Shown: one piece after another, positions 18,998 through 29,817 of the stretch
How the letters are laid out: the number at the start of each line of letters is the position of its first letter
How positions within the stretch are numbered: the first letter of the stretch is position 1
Origin: an uncultured Planctomycetaceae bacterium
GTDB taxonomy: Bacteria > Planctomycetota > Planctomycetia > Pirellulales > UBA1268
Direction of reading: 5' to 3'
NCBI GenBank assembly: GCA_903877395.1
Contig: CAIRDU010000145.1
Location: 1-41,765 of the forward strand
Length of the DNA stretch: 41,765 nt
Position numbers and translations under genes: made by a program
The notes under the pieces: model-generated
Told to the model about the DNA's origin: nothing
The model's input: the letters and a program-made list of their open reading frames with translations, nothing else
Databases searched by the model: none

Positions 18998-21536
18998 ATG
19001 GTCTGCACCCGCCACACGTGTCACGTACAGCAGAGGAATTTAGTCCAATTGTTTTCGATGCTGAAGCGTTCGGCTATGCGGCAGCCGTTGGCAGCGGGCC
19101 CCGCAGGCATGCTGGTTGCTGGTTTGGCATTGGGCTTGGCGGCAGCCGGCAGTTTGTTTTCTGTTCGGGCGATGGCCGCGCCCGCTCAAACGGACGAGGC
19201 TTTTGCAAGCGGAGTGGCGATGGTGCCCAAGGACGCTGCCTTTGTCTCATCCACGCTCCGTCTGCGTGAACAGTATCAGACATTTCTTAAGAGCAACGCA
19301 TGTGCGGCGCTCAAAAAGCTGCCTGCGGTGGCTCGGGCAATCGAATCGATTGAGGAGCAAACAACCCAGCCTGGAAGTCCGCTTTCGATGGTGGCCACGT
19401 TTATGGAACTGCCCGAGAACGAACAGGCTCTCGAGTTGCTCAAGGACATGATTTCCACCGACACCTTTCTTTATGGCGAACCCTCCTGTGTTACGTTTCT
19501 GGATTTGATGAAGAAACTGCAGCAGGCTCAGCAGGCCGCAGCCATCCTGCAGATGGCCAGTGGCGACAGGTCGCTGGGCGGCATCGACATCGAGGCCTTT
19601 ACGGATATCAAGGCTGACGACGAGGAGGAGATGGAAGAAGAGGACGACGATGAAGAAGAGGACGATGAAGAAGAGGACGATGAAGAAGAGGACGAAGGCG
19701 CAGCAGTTCCCCGCCGCCGTCCCGTGTGGCCGGTGCGTTTTCAGGTGGCGGAGGCCGACGAGGAGTTGGCCGAACCGATTTCGTCCCAAGAACTGACAAC
19801 CCGCCTGCTCATTCAAACACTCATCGACAACGTGGATTCGATTGTTATTCCAGACTTAGTGTGGGGATTTCAGACCACAAAACTGGATATCGGCAGATCC
19901 CAACTCAAGCGAATTGAGGTGCTCGTCAAGCTTTTTACGCAGGCCAATCCGGATCTGGCGGAGTCACTTGAGCGACGCAAGATCGGGGGGGGGGGATGTG
20001 GTGATGTTTACGCTCAAGGGACACATGGTTCCTTGGGATGAACTTGTTCGGGAGGCAACTGAAGGGATGGAAATCGATGGGCTCGACGCGGTCGTCGAGA
20101 GGCTCCGTAGCCTCCATTTTGTCGTGGCGATCGGCGTGATCGGCGATCGTGTGATCCTCTCGATCGGCGACTCGGTCGACCACCTCGAAAAACTTGTTGT
20201 GAAAAAAGACGGCGGTGCGGGGTTGCTTGCCACAAAGCCTTTGGAGCCCCTTTTGGCACATAAAGACAAGCCCATCACCAGCGTTTTCTACATGAGTCAG
20301 TCGCTTGCCACGTCGCTGGCTCCGTCGGCGGATGACATTGCACAGATGGCAAAGCTCAGCGACCTGGCTGCCGAAGCCGCTGGCCTGTCCGAAGGAGCCG
20401 CCGCAGACGCCCGCAAAAACCTCGCGAAGGTTGCCGAGGGATACAAGAAGCGGCTGCCTGTGCCCGGCCCGTGGCTTGGGTTCTCGTTTATGGCACCCGA
20501 AGGCTACGAGGGATACTCGTGGAATTGGACTCAGAATCTGCCGGTCGACGGGTCGAAGCGGCTGGAGCTTTTGGAACACACGGGTGGCGCGCCGCTGGGG
20601 GCTATTGTCTTTCGAGCCAAGGCAGCCCCCGGCCAGTTTGAGGATTTCGTGCTGTGGTCTGACATGGGATGGTCTTTCTTCAAAAAATATTTGCTTCCAA
20701 AGGCTGATGCAAACAACCGAGAACAATTCGATGAAGTCGAGGAGCACTTGGGGCCTTTAGCCACTCAGTTCGTAGGTATCCTGCGAAAGAAGATCTTGCC
20801 GTCTCTGGCTGACGGCCAGATCGGGTTTGTGCTCGATGCCAAGAGTAAGGCTAAGAAGATTCAGAATGAGCTGCCAGAATCAGCAGAACCGCTGCCGCTC
20901 TTCGAGCCAGCCATCGTGCTTGGGCTCAGTGACCCCAAGCTTTTTCGAGAGGGGATGAGCGATCTGTTTGCACTCGGGGATGAACTCGTTGACCAGATTA
21001 GGGAGCTGAACCCTGACGCGGTTCCCGCTGATTACCGTGTGCCCGAACCAGAGAGTTCGAAGGTCGAAGGCGGAATGCTCTGGTCATTTGCCATCCCCGA
21101 TGCGGGACTCGACGAGCAGGTGAAACCTTCAATTGGGGTGGGAGCCGATGCGGCTGTGTTTGCATTTCTGCCCAAGCAGGTCGGTCGTCTCTTGATAGAG
21201 ACTCGCCTTGAAACTGGTTCGCAATTGTCGAAGTTTGACGAGCCTCTGGCCGCTGCGGCCGCGATAGATTTCGCGGGGCTGATCGATGCGGTGCAGCCCT
21301 GGGTTGTCTATCTGACCCGTTATGGCTGTGTGCTCCAGCGAGACGGGGAGGTTGATAAAGATATAGAGCTCACGGCCGACGTGGAGAACGAGCAGGCCAA
21401 AGACGCGCTCAAGCAAGTGGCCGTCGTATTTGATGTGCTCCGATCGCTGCGAGTGGCTGTTGCCGAGACAGCAGTCAAGTCGGACGCCACGGTCACTCAT
21501 TGGCAAAACGTCATTCGGGATTTGCCTGCCGAATAA
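18998..21536 (+). CDS. Secreted protein of unknown function, single gene split by an apparent +1 frameshift at an 11-G tract
   Basis: ORF 18998-20041 and ORF 19914-21536 abut at G11 (19985-19995); removing one G gives ...LERRKIGGGDVVMFTLKGHMVPWDEL... Signal peptide and acidic low-complexity region in the first part. Confidence 0.8.
19646..19690 (+). repeat. Three perfect tandem copies of 15-bp GACGATGAAGAAGAG, encoding (DDEEE)n in an acidic tract
   Basis: Direct reading of 19646-19660, 19661-19675, 19676-19690. Confidence 0.95.
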
Positions 21537-22350
21537 AGTCTTCGCCCAAGACGAACTGCTCGATCGCCTTTGCAAAGCCTTCGTTGGCATGTGAGTCGGT
21601 CGTGGCACTGGCTACCGACTTGACCGCTTCGGCTGCATTGCCCATCGCGATACTAAACCCTGATTTGCGAAACATCAGCACGTCGTTGAGCCCGTCTCCG
21701 ATCGTGACGATCTCCTCGAACGGGATGTTCAAAACGCCTGCCAGATATTCGGCGACCGCCCCTTTGTTGGCGTCACGATGGGTGATGTCGAGGTAATACG
21801 GCTGCGAGCGGCTGGCTGATACCCGTTGGCCGAACAAAGTCTTTGAGGCGGTCGTGCATCGCTGAACTGCATCGAGGTCGTCGCTGACACCCACCACCTT
21901 GATGGCCCCTTGGATCGTTGTGCCAAAGTCGGCAACGACGGTGGGTGCAAATTGAACCGTCGAGGATTCATGTCTCACGTGGGCCCCATTCCATGCAGGC
22001 ACAAACCAAGCGTTGCCGCTGTACACCCACGGCTCAAGGCCGTGTGAACGAATGAGTTCGATTGCTTCGCCAACGACATCCTCGGGCAGCTTTTTTTCCT
22101 CAAAACACTCTCGTTTTTCGCTCATGAACATGCCGCCGTTGAAGCCGGCGATGGGAGTGTCGAGTTGCAGCGGTTCGATCAGCATTTCCATGCCGCGAGG
22201 CGGTCGGCCGCTGGTAACAGCAAATCGGATGTTGGCATCGCGTAAGCGGCTGACGGCCTGCCGAGCGCGTGGCGTCAATACTTTGTCGGCGTTCACGAGT
22301 GTGCCGTCCACGTCGCTCAGCACGAGCGAAATCTTCCGAGGAGCGTGCAT
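21511..22350 (-). CDS. HAD-superfamily hydrolase, Cof/YidA-like sugar phosphatase
   Basis: LVLSDVDGTLVNADKVLTPRARQAVSRLRDANIRFAVTSGRPPRGM, DITHRDANKGAVAEYLA, IVTIGDGLNDVLMFRKSGFSIAMGNA. Confidence 0.92.
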   Translation of the reverse strand: MHAPRKISLVLSDVDGTLVNADKVLTPRARQAVSRLRDANIRFAVTSGRPPRGMEMLIEPLQLDTPIAGFNGGMFMSEKRECFEEKKLPEDVVGEAIELIRSHGLEPWVYSGNAWFVPAWNGAHVRHESSTVQFAPTVVADFGTTIQGAIKVVGVSDDLDAVQRCTTASKTLFGQRVSASRSQPYYLDITHRDANKGAVAEYLAGVLNIPFEEIVTIGDGLNDVLMFRKSGFSIAMGNAAEAVKSVASATTDSHANEGFAKAIEQFVLGEDFIRQANPE

Positions 22351-22361
22351 AGAGAAGCCCT

Positions 22362-23495
22362 TTAGTTCGTCAATGGGTATCGCAGAAGGCCTCGCATAAA
22401 AATATCGCCACCAGGATAGGCGACAGACTCAATGTCGAGTGCTGATGCGTCGGAAATGCCGGAAAGGTCGTCTCCTGAGAGTGGCGATTGGATGGCATTA
22501 CCCCCGATGATTTTCGGTGCGATAAATGCCCAGACTTCATCGATCGCCTTGTGAGCAAACAAGCTGCCCAGCACTTCAGAGCCACCCTCCACAAGAACGT
22601 TTGTCATCCGGCGATTGCCCAGTTCCTGGAGAAGCGATTCCAAGCGAGCGGCGCGAGACGGTTCGCGTCCCTGCCAGATGTGGCAACCACTTTCACGTAA
22701 GGCGGCCAGTCGCTGGATGGGGGGGGATGGGCCGGTGGCCACAAGCAGCGGTATTTCTCTGGCCGACTTCACCAACTGGCTGGAGAGAGGCAAGCGGGCC
22801 TGCGTGTCGAGCACAATTCGCAGCGGTTGTCGCGGGCCCGTCGGACGGGCTGTAAGGAGTGGGTCGTCGGCAATCGCCGTGCCGATGCCAACTACGATCG
22901 CGTCGACTCTGCCTCGCAGTTCATGCACAATGGCTCGAGATTCTTCGGACGAGATCCACCGACTGTCCGGTGGATGAGTGGCCATGCGGCCATCCAGGCT
23001 CATGGCCCACTTCGCAATCAACCACGGTTTGTTCTGCGTGACAAGCTTGCAAAATGGGGCGATCAGACGCATCCCTTCCTTTGATTGGAGGCCTACCTCC
23101 ACCGCCACGCCCGCCGCCTGAAGCGAGGCTATCCCACGCCCGTTGACGGCAGGAAATGGGTCGCGCGAGGCCACAACCACTCTAGCAATGCCTGCGGCGA
23201 TGATGGCCGATGTGCATGGAGGCGTTTTGCCTTGATGGCAGCAGGGTTCGAGCGTTACGTAGAGCGTACCGCCACGGGCCTTCGTGCCAGCTGCCGCGAG
23301 TGCAGCCACCTCAGCATGCGCTTCGCCAAAACGAGCGTGCCAGCCTTCCGCAACAATAGCCGTGCCGTCGGATGAGGCGATGACTGCACCAACCAATGGA
23401 TTTGGCTCGACATGCCCCTGCCCACGCAGCGCCAACTCGAGGGCTCGCTGCATGGCCGTTGAGTCAAACACTTGGCGAGACGTTGCAATACCCAT
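22362..23495 (-). CDS. ribD: Bifunctional diaminohydroxyphosphoribosylaminopyrimidine deaminase / 5-amino-6-(5-phosphoribosylamino)uracil reductase
   Basis: HAEVAALAAAGTKARGGTLYVTLEPCCHQGKTPPC zinc deaminase motif, WAMSLDGRMAT...WISSEESR reductase; internal ATG 23495. Confidence 0.93.
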   Translation of the reverse strand: MGIATSRQVFDSTAMQRALELALRGQGHVEPNPLVGAVIASSDGTAIVAEGWHARFGEAHAEVAALAAAGTKARGGTLYVTLEPCCHQGKTPPCTSAIIAAGIARVVVASRDPFPAVNGRGIASLQAAGVAVEVGLQSKEGMRLIAPFCKLVTQNKPWLIAKWAMSLDGRMATHPPDSRWISSEESRAIVHELRGRVDAIVVGIGTAIADDPLLTARPTGPRQPLRIVLDTQARLPLSSQLVKSAREIPLLVATGPSPPIQRLAALRESGCHIWQGREPSRAARLESLLQELGNRRMTNVLVEGGSEVLGSLFAHKAIDEVWAFIAPKIIGGNAIQSPLSGDDLSGISDASALDIESVAYPGGDIFMRGLLRYPLTN

Positions 23496-23496
23496 C

Positions 23497-25665
23497 TCAC
23501 GGCGTCCAGATGGCCTTCTTCTCGCCTGGTGGCGTAGATTGCTGGCTCCCGGGAGTCCAGAGTGCGCTGCCTGTGGACTGAGCAGTAGCACTCGTGCCCG
23601 CTGAGCCGAGAGCCGGTACTCCGCCGCCTTGGGCCTGTCCTGCAAAGCTGGACAGATCGATCCCAGCCTCGCTGAGCACCGCAGCGAGCGATTCAAGGAC
23701 CTTCTGATCTCGTGAGTGATCCCGTCGCAGATGATCCAGCAACCGCATGATGTCGGCCTGATCGCCCCGCTGCAACCGAATGCGGAGTTCAGCCACGTCA
23801 ATCATGCCGTCGCTGGCCTTGAGCGTTGTGGCAAGTGCCCGCAACTCTTGAATGATTTCGAGTTTCCGCACGCTGGACTCGGCGCGATCCTCAAGTAGGC
23901 TCCAGGCCTCCATGCGATCTACCGGCGCGGCGTCGGATCGTGCCACAATCGCCTCTGCGGCCCGTTCGGCTGCCAGATCAAAACCCGCATCAACCGCCGT
24001 CATAAAGAGTCCGCGAAGTTGGTCTAGGTCCACCGACCCCAGCGACACACGATGCCAACGCATTGGAGGCACATCCTGCATGGGGGTGGCAGATTCAATG
24101 GCAGAGGGCACAGCTACGCCCAATTGCAATCGCATAGCGGCCCAGGCATCTGCAGCATCGCGGCGTCGCGAGGTGGCTTCTCCCTCCGACAGCAACGCCT
24201 CGACTCGCCAGGCACCTTCTGGCTGCTTGAGCGACTCTCTCGGCGACTTGCCTAGGAGTTCCGGCAGTGGCGTATCAGGCCAGACGGCACGGAACCGCTC
24301 CAAAGCCGCTGCCTGCTGCTCTTGAAACATTTTTTCAAAGACCGATGCCTCGCCTAGCGGCGTGCTTTCCTTCAGACTTTCTGGTGGCTGCATTCGAAAC
24401 TGCGCGGACAGCAGCCAGTTGGTTGGCGTGGTGGAAGGCATTCCCTCACGCTCGGCTTCCGCTGCAAAAGACACGTGCAGCAGCGGCTCTACGATCCGCT
24501 TGGCTCGAGCCACATCGGGCGCAAATCCCTGCAGGATAACTTCCGGATCGCGGTCGGTCTGCCGGCCAAAGATGAGCAACAGCGCCAGCAGTTGCGAGGC
24601 CTTGCCAGGGATGGCCGGTGGCTCATACACACGCCATACCGAACGCGGTGGCACCGCACCGCGAGAAACCCATTCAGATCGCTCGAATGGGGAGGTATCG
24701 AAGAGGGCATTGTGACGGAGTGTGTCTTCGAGGAGTTCGATGGAGCCAGCCTCGCCGGCAGCCAGCGGGGCCTTGGCTCGCTCAAACGGCACCTGAGGCG
24801 ATCGGTCTTCGTCTGCCTCAGTTTCTAGAGCAATGGCGCGGCCAGTGGCTTCGACGGCATCGTCGTACGGGACGTCCTGCAGCCGAGCAACGCCCAGCCA
24901 CGCCTCAGACGCTTCAAATGGGCGAGCCAGCATCTCGCAGAGGATGGCGATATTGGTGAAGAGCGGCCGGCTATGGGGAGTCAAGTTTTTAAGTGAATGA
25001 AACATCGCCAAGGCGGCAGAGAGTTTCCAGTCGCGGGCGGCATGAAGAGCCGCATCAAATTCTGTTTTCCCGGGAGAGTTTTGGAGAGCTTCCGAAAAAC
25101 GTACCTTCGTGCGGAGTGCCGCAGGTACCCCCGATGAGCCAACGATCGATGCTAGGAGCCGCCGGTCTTCTGGGGTGCTGAGTGATTTATCGATCAGCCA
25201 CTCAACGATCCCTTGCGCACATCCAGTGTGGCCAGCCTGAGCACTGGCCTGCACGAGCGTGGCTGCGATGTTGATCATGTCCGGCGAGACATCTGCTCCC
25301 GCAGTTTCGCGGGCCTTGTCAAACAAGGCCGCCGATTCCTGCAACCGTCCGGCAATCGCGTTGGCCACCGCGGCGTGCCCAAGGGCCAGTGGATTGTCAG
25401 GAAAAGCTGACAGAAAAGCCTGGCTGCTCGCCGCTGCTGCAGCAAATTTCCGAGAGCCCAACTCCAGCTTGACTCGCATGGCCATCAGGCAGGCGCGATT
25501 GGGCGTTCGCTGTGAGAGGCGTTCGACTTGCTCGAGTGCAGCGGATATTTGGTCCCCTTCGATGAGTCGGTCGAGTTGCTCCAAATCGGACACCAATTCG
25601 GTGCAACAAAACTTGATTTTTTTTCCAGTGCCGCCGGGACACGCTGCGTAGGGGTCGATGGGCAT
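23497..25665 (-). CDS. Large helical/TPR-like protein with N-terminal SEC-C-like motif
   Basis: MPIDPYAACPGGTGKKIKFCC resembles SEC-C; long Ala/Leu-rich helical repeats; GAGGAG upstream of ATG 25665; alternative start 25833. Confidence 0.72.
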   Translation of the reverse strand: MPIDPYAACPGGTGKKIKFCCTELVSDLEQLDRLIEGDQISAALEQVERLSQRTPNRACLMAMRVKLELGSRKFAAAAASSQAFLSAFPDNPLALGHAAVANAIAGRLQESAALFDKARETAGADVSPDMINIAATLVQASAQAGHTGCAQGIVEWLIDKSLSTPEDRRLLASIVGSSGVPAALRTKVRFSEALQNSPGKTEFDAALHAARDWKLSAALAMFHSLKNLTPHSRPLFTNIAILCEMLARPFEASEAWLGVARLQDVPYDDAVEATGRAIALETEADEDRSPQVPFERAKAPLAAGEAGSIELLEDTLRHNALFDTSPFERSEWVSRGAVPPRSVWRVYEPPAIPGKASQLLALLLIFGRQTDRDPEVILQGFAPDVARAKRIVEPLLHVSFAAEAEREGMPSTTPTNWLLSAQFRMQPPESLKESTPLGEASVFEKMFQEQQAAALERFRAVWPDTPLPELLGKSPRESLKQPEGAWRVEALLSEGEATSRRRDAADAWAAMRLQLGVAVPSAIESATPMQDVPPMRWHRVSLGSVDLDQLRGLFMTAVDAGFDLAAERAAEAIVARSDAAPVDRMEAWSLLEDRAESSVRKLEIIQELRALATTLKASDGMIDVAELRIRLQRGDQADIMRLLDHLRRDHSRDQKVLESLAAVLSEAGIDLSSFAGQAQGGGVPALGSAGTSATAQSTGSALWTPGSQQSTPPGEKKAIWTP

Positions 25666-25965
25666 ACGCTGAAAATCTCCTCTGCCAAACAGGGACAATA
25701 GAAACCCAGACAATAAAATAACGAAGACAATGACCAAGCCCACGGCTAGGCAGTCCTGTGCCATGGGCATGCCCATGAAATATACCAGAGCCGCGGCGCG
25801 CCGAAAGATGCCCGAAGAGGCAGCTTCTTTCACGTGCAGATCCGTGGGGTGTCACTGCAGCGAGTTGCCGGTTCGTTGTGAACTCGGCATACTGACGTGG
25901 TTCGATAGCGAGTGTACGGCGGCCGTCGCTTTATTTCATTCGCTTTCACGCGCACACAGTTCGCC

Positions 25966-27360
25966 ATGCGGCAACCTCGCATTCTCGTCGTCGATTCCTC
26001 AGGGGCTACCGGTCTGCCCTACGCCACACTCGTGGCGAGATTGCAGCCGATGGAACTGCGAGTGGAGACATCGCTCGAGAAAGCGCTAGGCAGCCTCGCT
26101 CGCGACGCGTGGGATTTGGGCATCGTCACAGCGAGGCTCGGGCCGACGGCAGATGTGCTTTACAACGCGCTCAAAAAAGCCGATCCGCAACTCCCAATGG
26201 TGGTGATCGATCCGCATCCCAGCGTCGACACGGCGAGAGCTTGCTTGCAAGCGGGGGCTGGCGATTACTTGGACCTCAAACGAGTGGAGACCGACCTCGA
26301 AGACTCGCTCGTGCGTCTCTTGTCATCCTCCCGGCGGATGGCCGCCGAGGAAGTGCTCAGGCGAGCGGTTGAGCGGCCGTATTCGTTCGATGATTTTTTA
26401 GGCGAGAGTTCGCCGATGCAGCACGTCTATTCGATTATTGATCGGGTGGCGACAAGCTCCGTGGATGTTCTTGTGACAGGCGAAACAGGCACCGGCAAGG
26501 AACTCGTCGCCCGCTCCTTGCATAGTCGCAGCCGTCGTGCGGCGGGCCCATTTGTGCCGGTAGACTGTGGTGCGATCCCAGATGCTTTGATGGAGAGTGA
26601 GCTTTTTGGGCACGAGCGAGGTGCATTTACTGGGGCCGATGCCCGACGCATGGGGTTGGTGGAGTTTGCCGACGGCGGCACGTTGTTTTTAGATGAGGTT
26701 GGTGAACTGCCGCTGCCCTTGCAGGCGAAGCTACTGCGAGTGCTGCAAGAACGCCGAGTGCGACGAGTTGGCGCGAGGCAAGAGACTGCCGTCGACGTGC
26801 GAGTCGTTGCCGCTACTTCTCGCAATCTCGACACCATGCTCGAACGCGCCGAGTTTCGTCGCGACCTCTTTTATAGAATCAACGTGGTGCGGATCGACCT
26901 GCCGCCGCTGCGGGCACGCGGCGATGACATCGGCCTGCTGGCCGAATATTTTGCAAACCGGGCCAGCCAAGAGATGGGCAAGGCCACAGGAGGGCTCTCG
27001 ACAGATGCCTATCAGGTGCTTCGGAGCTATCACTGGCCAGGTAATGTGCGTGAATTGCAAAATGTGGTACGGCGGGCGATCGCCATGGCGCGCACCACGA
27101 TGGCTGGCGTCGAGGACTTGCCGGACGAACTCGTTGCTGCAGCAGGCCATGCGGTTGGTGCGGAAGCGGGAGCCGTAGGCTATTTCGCGCAGCGTGCCAT
27201 CCATAGTGCGAGATTCGAAAAGCAGTACCTCACCGAATTACTCTCCCGGCATTTGGGAGACGTTTCCGCAGCGGCCCGCGAGGCGCATCTCCCACGAGGC
27301 ACGCTCTATCGCCTCATGAAGAGCCATGGCCTCGATGGCTCCAGCTTTCGTCGCCCGTGA
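25966..27360 (+). CDS. Sigma-54-dependent transcriptional activator (NtrC-like) with degenerate receiver domain
   Basis: GETGTGKE Walker A, GAFTGA sigma-54 loop, GGTLFLDEVGELPL, NVRELQNVVRRA, C-terminal Fis-type HTH; ATG 25966 preferred over 25912. Confidence 0.92.
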   Translation: MRQPRILVVDSSGATGLPYATLVARLQPMELRVETSLEKALGSLARDAWDLGIVTARLGPTADVLYNALKKADPQLPMVVIDPHPSVDTARACLQAGAGDYLDLKRVETDLEDSLVRLLSSSRRMAAEEVLRRAVERPYSFDDFLGESSPMQHVYSIIDRVATSSVDVLVTGETGTGKELVARSLHSRSRRAAGPFVPVDCGAIPDALMESELFGHERGAFTGADARRMGLVEFADGGTLFLDEVGELPLPLQAKLLRVLQERRVRRVGARQETAVDVRVVAATSRNLDTMLERAEFRRDLFYRINVVRIDLPPLRARGDDIGLLAEYFANRASQEMGKATGGLSTDAYQVLRSYHWPGNVRELQNVVRRAIAMARTTMAGVEDLPDELVAAAGHAVGAEAGAVGYFAQRAIHSARFEKQYLTELLSRHLGDVSAAAREAHLPRGTLYRLMKSHGLDGSSFRRP

Positions 27361-27817
27361 ATTGTCTGAATTGGAAAACGCAGTTCATCTACAACGTGGG
27401 GTCTTGCGAGACTTTATTCCGCTCCAATTTTATGCGTTTTTATAGCGTTTGGCCCGTTCGATAAACGCTGGGTTGCGGGTTGTGGTGATCACCTTCTGGA
27501 TGGGTGCAAGAAACGCATCTTTATTCGAATTCCGCATGGCGCGACGAGCGAACTGGAGGCAACAGCCGGTCTGCAAAAGCGCTATCGGGTGAGTGAATTG
27601 CCATGGAGCCACACTCGATGCGATGCGTATCATTTTCGTGACTGCGCGCCTCGGCTGCGAGACACTTCGCCAAGAAGACTTCAAACAGCGGCTGGAACTG
27701 CAGGCCGGCAGAGGCGTGAGGGACGCAAGTGGCTTTTGCTCGAACCGGCGCTCTGGAAATGCGACAGCACGTCGAGACAGAATAGCGAAGTGCTTGCAGA
27801 ACCAAGCTGCTAGTGTT

Positions 27818-27833
27818 CGGCATGCGGTGTGCA
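27818..27833 (+). promoter_or_regulatory. Candidate sigma-54 (-24/-12) promoter upstream of glnB
   Basis: CGGCATG-CGGT-GTGCA against TGGCACG-N4-TTGCA: invariant GG-N10-GC spacing kept, 9 of 12 consensus positions match. Confidence 0.45.
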
Positions 27834-27843
27834 TGGATATTGA

Positions 27844-28287
<444 letters not shown>

Positions 28288-28331
28288 ACGACTGATACCG
28301 CGCGTTGTCAGGGGACTTGCTGGCACGGCTT

Positions 28332-28353
28332 GTACGCCACCGCGGTGGTGTAC
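28332..28353. terminator. Hairpin between convergent glnB and fumC, possible bidirectional terminator
   Basis: GTACGCCACCG|CGGTGGTGTAC, 22-bp inverted repeat with one mismatch (G-U in RNA); weak T-tracts flank it. Confidence 0.5.
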
Positions 28354-28362
28354 GCATCAGAG

Positions 28363-29772
28363 TTATTTAGGATAGGTCATTTCAGCAGGGACGACCCACC
28401 GGTCGTAGTCGGCGGCGGAAACATACCCCAGCGACACAGCCGCTTCTTTGAGACTTGTGCCTTTCTGGAGCGCTGTCTTCGCGATGCTGGCTGCCTTCTC
28501 GTAGCCGATGTGTGGATTTAAGGCCGTGACAAGCATGAGGGAACTGTCGAGATTCTGCTGAATGCGTGTCAGTTGTGGCACAATGCCTACGGCGCAGTGG
28601 ATCCGCATCGAGTCGCAGGAATCGGCCATCAAGTCGGCCGATTCCAGCACGTTGTGAATCATGAGCGGCTTGAAGACATTGAGCTGAAAATGTCCTTGCG
28701 ATCCGGCGAAGGCCACTGCGGCATCGTTTCCGAACACCTGCACGCAGACCATCGTCATCGCCTCGCACTGCGTGGGGTTCACTTTGCCAGGCATAATCGA
28801 ACTGCCCGGTTCATTTTCAGGAATCGAAATCTCGCCGATGCCACAGCGAGGCCCAGAGGCCAGCCAGCGGATATCGCTGGCGATCTTGAACAGCGCCATT
28901 GCGAGGCCCCGCTCGGCGGCACTGATTTCCACGAGAGCATCATGGGCAGAGAGTGCCGCAAACTTATTGGGCGACGATACGAAAGGGTGCCCCGTTTCTT
29001 TTGCGATATAACGGGCAGCCACTTCGCCAAAGTGCGGGTGAGCATTGAGGCCTGTGCCCACAGCCGTGCCACCGATTGCCAGTTCGTAGAGCCCCGGCAT
29101 CGACTGCTCGATCGAGTTGATTCTGTCATCGAGCTGTGATCGCCACGCAGAGATCTCTTGGCCAAGCGTGATGGGCGTGGCATCTTGCAGATGCGTGCGG
29201 CCAATTTTGACAATCGCAGCATAACGCTCCTCCAATCCGGCGAACACATCTCGCAGGCTTCGCACGGCAGGTAGCAGCCGATTGTGAATCGTGTTCACCG
29301 CAGCAATGTGCATCGCGGTGGGGAATGTGTCGTTTGACGACTGGCATCGATTGACATCATCGTTGGGATGGATCGGTGACTTGGATCCCATCACACCACC
29401 AGCCATCTCGATGGCACGGTTCGATATTACCTCGTTGGCATTCATGTTCGACTGCGTGCCGCTGCCGGTCTGAAATACGACCAGCGGAAAGTGATCGTTC
29501 AGTGTGCCGGCAATCACTTCGTCAGCGGCCTGCACGATCAGTCGCACCTTTTCGGGAGGAATCTGCCCGAGTTCACCGTTGGCCAAGGCCGCGCATTTTT
29601 TCAGGATGCCCAGCGACTGCGTAATGGCTGCCCCCCACTGAAAGCGATCAACGCCAATTTTGAAGTTGTCGCGAGATCGCTCTGTTTGGGCGCCCCAGTA
29701 GCGGTTGGCGGGCACGTTGACGTTGCCCATACTGTCGGATTCGGTGCGAGACGATTGCGAACTGACGGGCAT
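28363..29772 (-). CDS. fumC: Fumarate hydratase class II
   Basis: [74 protein letters not shown]. Confidence 0.96.
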   Translation of the reverse strand: MPVSSQSSRTESDSMGNVNVPANRYWGAQTERSRDNFKIGVDRFQWGAAITQSLGILKKCAALANGELGQIPPEKVRLIVQAADEVIAGTLNDHFPLVVFQTGSGTQSNMNANEVISNRAIEMAGGVMGSKSPIHPNDDVNRCQSSNDTFPTAMHIAAVNTIHNRLLPAVRSLRDVFAGLEERYAAIVKIGRTHLQDATPITLGQEISAWRSQLDDRINSIEQSMPGLYELAIGGTAVGTGLNAHPHFGEVAARYIAKETGHPFVSSPNKFAALSAHDALVEISAAERGLAMALFKIASDIRWLASGPRCGIGEISIPENEPGSSIMPGKVNPTQCEAMTMVCVQVFGNDAAVAFAGSQGHFQLNVFKPLMIHNVLESADLMADSCDSMRIHCAVGIVPQLTRIQQNLDSSLMLVTALNPHIGYEKAASIAKTALQKGTSLKEAAVSLGYVSAADYDRWVVPAEMTYPK

Positions 29773-29817
29773 GGTAGCGTTCCTCGTGGGCAGGTCAGGT
29801 GTGCGGCGCGGTGGAGT

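Noticed and set aside
19935-20747. 270-aa minus-strand ORF crossing the G11 tract
   Set aside because: Considered as the true gene there, but plus-strand halves join into one coherent protein when one G is removed; the antisense reading has shadow-ORF composition.
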